Below the pieces are notes generated by a model. It made no database searches. It saw nothing but the letters and a program-made list of their open reading frames with translations, and was not told the DNA's origin. This document shows positions 43,068 to 46,243 of a DNA stretch of 46,243 nt, one piece after another. The stretch is from assembly GCA_044344795.1 (NCBI GenBank), contig JBIJCF010000028.1:1-46243 (forward strand), read 5' to 3'. Both the position numbers and the translations under genes were made by a program. Each line of letters opens with the position of its first letter. The stretch's first letter is position 1. The DNA is from GCA-2737665 sp044344795 (GTDB lineage Bacteria > Bacteroidota > Bacteroidia > Palsa-965).

Positions 43068-43724
43068 AGTTGTTCCTGTCGTTATCATGTAGTTGATTAT
43101 AATGGCATGATTCACCCTTACAGAGCGTATTTCGCACAAGCGAAGCACAGCGGAGAAAGTGTAAAAACACCTCTAATTTCAGGTAACGAAATGACGGTTG
43201 GACGGTTGTATTGTAATTATTAGTCGCTGTATTAGTCTTTGCTGTTTTATTTTCCGGTCCGCTTTATTCATCTGTTGGTAGCGTTTCAATTTCCGTCGCT
43301 TCGCTAATTTTTATTTCGCGTCCGATTCCATTCAAGCCAAGCTTGATGGGCTCTTTCGCGAAATAATAACCCTACTAAACGCAGGGCGGAAATTGAGTTG
43401 TTTGCGGACTCCACCGACATTTTTCGAACTCCCTTCTATTGGATTTAACATAATTAGAGGACCGTTAATTTCCTCATCATACGAGAGAAATAATCACTAT
43501 AATACCAGCTATGTGCTTAATACCAAGCTTTCGTAGCCTCGGTTAAACTAAATCAAATTGTGAAAAAAAACACAGTATTTATAAGCCTATGTGATAATCC
43601 TTTACATAATATCCTGCTTCGCAATAATTGTTACGCAGCTCGAGACACAGTAATATTCGTATTCACAAAAAACGCTTGTGATAATCTTAAACACAAATCT
43701 AAAAGTCCAAAGGAGCCTCATTCA
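43068..43724. other. 657-bp gene-free stretch with structured repeats
   Basis: No convincing gene. A GTG frame at 43560 is only 73 codons long and runs into the next gene, so it was rejected. The stretch holds a small hairpin (TTCGC/GCGAA near 43129-43142) and one copy of the 111-bp element described separately (43286-43396). AT-rich sequence follows. Confidence 0.6.
43286..43396. repeat. 111-bp inverted-repeat element, copy X
   Basis: It begins TCAATTTCC and ends GGAAATTGA, a perfect 9-bp terminal inverted repeat extended to 10 bp here. An inner stem is TTATTTCGCG/CGCGAAATAA (43311-43320 and 43357-43366), and the central hairpin is TCAAGC/GCTTGA. A same-length relative lies at 45802-45912. 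Both are followed by a TTTGCGGA sequence. Confidence 0.75.
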
Positions 43725-44576
43725 TCATTTCTTAAGGTAAATTCCGCTATAAAAAGAACATGTAGCACCGTGAATATCTGAACACCCTCCCGACGATGAA
43801 ACTAACGTCAAATTCCCATCACTTGTCAGCGTAAATGTAAGGGTGCAATTATCTTGGATTGCAACTAGTTTACCATTCAGGTAATTGCCCGTACCATCAA
43901 ACAAGGCAACACAACCACCGCTCTTGGCTCCCTCATACTGGACAGAATATTTATTAGGCCCTATACTTTTTATTGTTATGCTAGCCGAAAAACCATTAGC
44001 ACTACCTGGCCAAATATATTCACCAACGAAATTCGCTCGGTACTTTTTTCGTTCAATCGCTGCAATAGAATCTTCTATTCTCTTGTTGCGTTCTATGGCT
44101 AGTAATGAATCACTTCTATTATTGTTATTTGCAAATTTCGGGGAACCATTTAAGTTTAATACATACGTCTTTGTTTCAAGTACACCGAAGCTTATATCGA
44201 CTTTTCGAAAATTTTTCCACTGGTACTCAGGTTGCCTATCTTTTACATACTGTTTATCAGCGTTCTGTATGGTGAACGATTGTTTACTCGTTAACAGACC
44301 AGATTTTCCTTCCCACACTAATTTTCCATCAGTTGACTTCGCATAATAATAGAAGCGCTCTTCTGTAGATTTGAAATATAAGAGAGGTCCAACTTTCTCT
44401 CCCGGTTCAATGTTGTACCATCCTTTTGTCATAAATCCACTCCACGAATCTCCATTCTGATACCACCCAATTGCAATTGAAATTGGCACATCAGAATTAT
44501 TTTTGACATATAATTGGGCTGTGCTTGTGGTAGCAAAAAGTAAACTTGTAACTACTAAAATGATTAGCGATTTCAT
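43725..44576 (-). CDS. DUF1036-domain secreted protein
   Basis: A protein of about 283 aa. The ATG at 44576 gives signal MKSLIILVVTSLLFATTSTA; the frame runs 31 codons further upstream without a signal. The mature N-terminus LYVKNNSDVPISIAIGWYQN, then WSGFMTKGWYNIEPGEKVG and RFYYYAKSTDG, fits DUF1036 (GWW.i.pG, Yyya). A charged coiled-coil spacer (LLAIERNKRIEDSIAAIERK) leads to a C-terminal beta domain with a GGCVALFDG segment and Cys pairs. Function unknown. The surroundings are more AT-rich than the left 30 kb. Confidence 0.65.
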   Translation of the reverse strand: MKSLIILVVTSLLFATTSTAQLYVKNNSDVPISIAIGWYQNGDSWSGFMTKGWYNIEPGEKVGPLLYFKSTEERFYYYAKSTDGKLVWEGKSGLLTSKQSFTIQNADKQYVKDRQPEYQWKNFRKVDISFGVLETKTYVLNLNGSPKFANNNNRSDSLLAIERNKRIEDSIAAIERKKYRANFVGEYIWPGSANGFSASITIKSIGPNKYSVQYEGAKSGGCVALFDGTGNYLNGKLVAIQDNCTLTFTLTSDGNLTLVSSSGGCSDIHGATCSFYSGIYLKK

Positions 44577-44723
44577 ATTGATAAAGGTTTGTTTATGTTT
44601 TTCAATAATACATTTAATTGGGTTTGTAATCGTAATGAATTTATACAAAATTGCGGCTATTCGCATCATTTCAAAATAAATTTTGTATCTTACATTTTAA
44701 ACGAACTTAAATAACCTCAAACA

Positions 44724-45152
44724 ATGAAAAAAACGACGTTACTTTTCTGTCTTGTATTAACGTTTTTAGTAAGCTGCGATAGTGGTGGTTCCACTAGCTC
44801 ATCTTCCGCTCCCAAAAGTACTGAAGAGTTGAAAATGGATTTGACTGCTCAGGAACAAAATTTCCCTACAGATTATTTATCTGCAGATGGAACCTACCGT
44901 GAAAATATTTGGGGCAGTAAGTTAAAAATTAGTTGCACGATTACAAATAGGGCAACACTCGCAACATTCAAGGACGCTATTGTTCAAGTAACATATTACT
45001 CAAAAACAAAAACTGTATTGGGCACTAAGGAGTATACTATTTATGAAATGTTTCCTCCAAATTCTTCGAAGACAATTGAATTAAAAATTGACAACTACAA
45101 TGATGTAAATTCAATTGGTTGGGATGTAATTAGTGCAACAGCAGTGAATTAA
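44724..45152 (+). CDS. Small lipoprotein with an FxLYD-like beta domain
   Basis: A 142-aa lipoprotein with lipobox LVSC then a Ser/Gly spacer (DSGGSTSSSS). The single beta-sandwich domain has LKISCTITNRATLATFKDAI, VQVTYYSKTKTVLGTKEYTI and FPPNSSKTIELKI, the usual layout of FxLYD-type domains. Family placement is tentative. It is divergent from the DUF1036 gene. A TATCTTAC box (44686-44693) may be its -7 element. Confidence 0.6.
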   Translation: MKKTTLLFCLVLTFLVSCDSGGSTSSSSAPKSTEELKMDLTAQEQNFPTDYLSADGTYRENIWGSKLKISCTITNRATLATFKDAIVQVTYYSKTKTVLGTKEYTIYEMFPPNSSKTIELKIDNYNDVNSIGWDVISATAVN

Positions 45153-45698
45153 TTTGTGCAGTACTAGAAAGAACCAAAATTCTTCAGGTAATTACTATTT
45201 ACGGATTTAACTGTAAGGCCTGTTCCGGATTTCTTTAGCAGATAGTATAGGTTAGTAGATGTCAATTATCTATTGCGTTTATGATCTGGTCATGTATGCC
45301 ACGTATCGGACTGGTGTATTGTCAAAGTTCTAAGTTTGCTGCAGAATTTTGTTAGTACGTTTAATGAAGTTTATTACTCACGTATGTTAATGTAATTTAA
45401 GAAACTTTTTAGATGTATCAGACGTTTTAAGTGAGCTATTAATTATAACGGTTTTATAATGCGCCAAATGCTAACTATGCATGTGCTGCTCAGATTTTAA
45501 CGTTCAATTAATATAGCTTGAATAACGAAAGTTTGATCTCAAGTCAGCACAACGTAGCGTTTAAAATTCTAAGATTTTAGCGCATAGAATGTATTTGGAT
45601 AAAGTCTCACAAGTGAAGATGTTAGGTTAAAATTTTATGGTCCGAATTAGCCACCGATCTTTTAACAGTCCTTGACTTTCCTTGGTACTCAGAAAAGC
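45153..45698. other. AT-rich non-coding stretch
   Basis: About 545 bp without a supportable gene, RNA or repeat. It contains no long open frame with a plausible start and no clear promoter or terminator. Confidence 0.6.
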
Positions 45699-45730
45699 AA
45701 AAAACGCCCAAGATTTATAGCCTTGAGCGT
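45699..45730 (-). terminator. Intrinsic terminator downstream of the tRNA-Ser 3'-end copy
   Basis: On the minus strand ACGCTCAAG pairs with CTTGGGCGT (45722-45730 and 45704-45712, one G-U pair) and is followed by TTTTTT. Confidence 0.75.
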
Positions 45731-45733
45731 CTG

Positions 45734-45756
45734 TACCAAACCTTGATAGTTTGGTA
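45734..45756. repeat. Hairpin TACCAAAC/GTTTGGTA
   Basis: Perfect 8-bp stem (45734-45741 and 45749-45756) with a 7-nt loop. It lies between the duplicated tRNA 3' end and the terminator at 45699. Confidence 0.6.
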
Positions 45757-45758
45757 TT

Positions 45759-45773
45759 GGAGACGGCGAGATT
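45759..45773 (-). repeat. 15-bp copy of the tRNA-Ser 3' end (att-like)
   Basis: GGAGACGGCGAGATT here is identical to 45922-45936, the 3' acceptor and T-stem of tRNA-Ser. The two lie 163 bp apart in the same orientation, as left by integration at a tRNA 3' end. Confidence 0.7.
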
Positions 45774-45801
45774 ACATATCTCTGTACTCCCAAAGTCAAA
45801 A

Positions 45802-45912
45802 TCAATTTCCATCGCTACGCTATTTTTTCTTTCCCGGCTGAATCTGTTCAAGCAGAGCTTGACATCTTCCTCCGTGAAATAAAAACACCGCCTAGGGCGG
45901 TGTGGAAATTGA
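45802..45912. repeat. 111-bp inverted-repeat element, copy Y
   Basis: Same length as copy X, with the same TCAATTTCC/GGAAATTGA ends and central TTCAAGC-AGCTTGA. Roughly 70-75% of positions match without gaps. It sits between the tRNA 3'-end copy and the tRNA, and it contains the tRNA's terminator. Confidence 0.75.
45880..45903 (-). terminator. Intrinsic terminator of tRNA-Ser
   Basis: Minus strand ACACCGCC/GGCGGTGT stem (45885-45903, 3-nt loop) followed by TTTTT ATTT, 18 bp after the tRNA. Confidence 0.85.
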
Positions 45913-45920
45913 TTCATTTG

Positions 45921-46008
45921 CGGAGACGGCGAGATTCGAACTCGCGATACCCTTTTGGGGTATACACACTTTCCAGGCGTGCTCCTTCAACCACTCGGAC
46001 ACGTCTCC
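45921..46008 (-). tRNA. tRNA-Ser (anticodon GGA)
   Basis: An 88-nt class II tRNA. The acceptor arms are GGAGACG and CGTCTCC with discriminator G, and no CCA is encoded. The D-arm is GTCCGAGTGGTTGAAGGAGC and the anticodon loop CTGGAAA. The variable arm is TACCCCAAAAGGGTA, and the T-arm is CGAGTTCGAATCTCG. It reads UCC and UCU serine codons. Odd: its first 30 nt are copied, in altered form, in the tandem units upstream, and its 3' end is copied downstream. Confidence 0.96.
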
Positions 46009-46243
46009 GTATATGTCACCAACTTTTTATTTGCAACTTCTGTTGGTGTGAAGTTGTGGAGGAGTGCTCCTTCTCCCGTCTAGGGACACTCGGACCCCAA
46101 TTAAAATCGGGGCACGCACGTCTCCGTATATGTCACCAACTTTTTATTTGCAACTTCTGTTGGTGTGAAGTTGTGGAGGAGTGCTCCTTCTCCCGTCTAG
46201 GGACACTCGGACCCCAATTAAAATCGGGGCACGCACGTCTCCG
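46001..46243 (-). repeat. 117-bp tandem units built on the tRNA-Ser 5' part
   Basis: The sequence repeats with a period of 117 bp: 46001-46117, 46118-46234 and the start of a third at 46235, where the window ends. By eye the full units are identical. On the minus strand each reads GGAGACGTG, a 22-nt hairpin insert, TCCGAGTG, a 13-nt hairpin insert, GAAGGAGCAC, then a pseudoknot-forming leader. Confidence 0.9.
46017..46056 (-). ncRNA. Candidate H-type pseudoknot in the tRNA-Ser leader
   Basis: Minus-strand order: CAACTTC (46050-46056), one A, CACCAAC (46042-46048), one A, GAAGTTG (46034-46040), CAAATAAAAA (46024-46033), GTTGGTG (46017-46023). Both 7-bp stems are perfect and the loop lengths fit an H-type fold. 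A second copy lies at 46134-46173. Transcription is not shown by the sequence. Confidence 0.5.

Noticed and set aside
43286..43396. Integron attC site
   Set aside because: The size and the imperfect palindrome fit, but the ends TCAATTTCC/GGAAATTGA lack the RYYYAAC and GTTRRRY core boxes, and no integron integrase is present.
43560..43781. 73-codon frame from a GTG
   Set aside because: It overlaps the 3' end of the well-supported DUF1036 gene, has no domain or signal and lies in AT-rich sequence.
45627..45917. 96-codon minus-strand frame across the Y element
   Set aside because: It reads through the tRNA 3'-end copy, two terminators and the inverted-repeat element, and its protein shows no domain. 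It is better explained as chance.
46001..46243. Additional intact tRNA-Ser genes in the tandem units
   Set aside because: The units contain only the first 30 nt of the tRNA, with insertions. The anticodon, variable and T arms are absent.

Overview
The window looks like chromosomal DNA of a member of the Bacteroidota, probably flavobacterium-like; I cannot fix the family. The reasons are: the TAnnTTTG promoter -7 motif lies a few bases before many start codons; genes lack Shine-Dalgarno sequences; and there are type IX secretion (T9SS) sorting domains of type A and type B (gliding-motility CHU_C), a PorP/SprF-like barrel, DUF4296 and DUF5723 proteins, and a flavobacterial carotenoid set. No rRNA, CRISPR array, transposase, integrase or reverse transcriptase is visible. 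Both window edges are repetitive, so the sequence may be a contig that ended in repeats.

Layout. 1-263: non-coding, with a degenerate direct repeat. 0.3-4.7 kb: outer-membrane DUF5723 protein and an SDR enzyme, then a tight leftward operon of heavy-metal-associated protein, aldehyde dehydrogenase and GNAT acetyltransferase. 4.8-9.8 kb: EamA exporter and a carotenoid cluster (CrtD-like desaturase, CruF hydratase, CrtZ hydroxylase, CrtYcd-type lycopene cyclase) interrupted by an NlpE-like lipoprotein. With crtB and crtI elsewhere, this set fits a monocyclic saproxanthin-type pigment. 9.9-15.8 kb: xseA-xseB, a PorP/SprF-like protein, a DUF4296 lipoprotein, a small secreted protein, an epimerase-like protein and tyrS. 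15.8-20.3 kb: two secreted amidohydrolase-family proteins. 20.3-24.0 kb: a cytochrome b-like protein, a cytochrome c lipoprotein and HflX, converging on an L,D-transpeptidase. 24.2-31.4 kb: a T9SS cargo protein, an MsbA-like ABC exporter, an acyl-CoA thioesterase, a lipoprotein with an apparent ATT start, a DUF2752 remnant, a tRNA-dihydrouridine synthase, a CPBP protease and QueD. 31.5-43.1 kb: a secretome region with two giant repetitive T9SS cargo proteins (1356 and about 1790 aa). 43.1-46.2 kb: AT-rich and gene-poor, with a DUF1036 protein, a lipoprotein, two related 111-bp inverted-repeat elements, and tRNA-Ser(GGA).

The most unusual signal is at the right edge. Immediately upstream of tRNA-Ser(GGA) lie identical 117-bp tandem units. 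Each carries the first 30 nt of the tRNA, broken up by two hairpin insertions, followed by a segment that can fold as a textbook H-type pseudoknot. Downstream of the same tRNA, 15 bp of its 3' end is duplicated and brackets one of the two 111-bp elements. The tRNA therefore sits at the centre of a structured, repeat-built locus that I cannot match to a known system. An assembly artefact at the contig end has to be excluded first.
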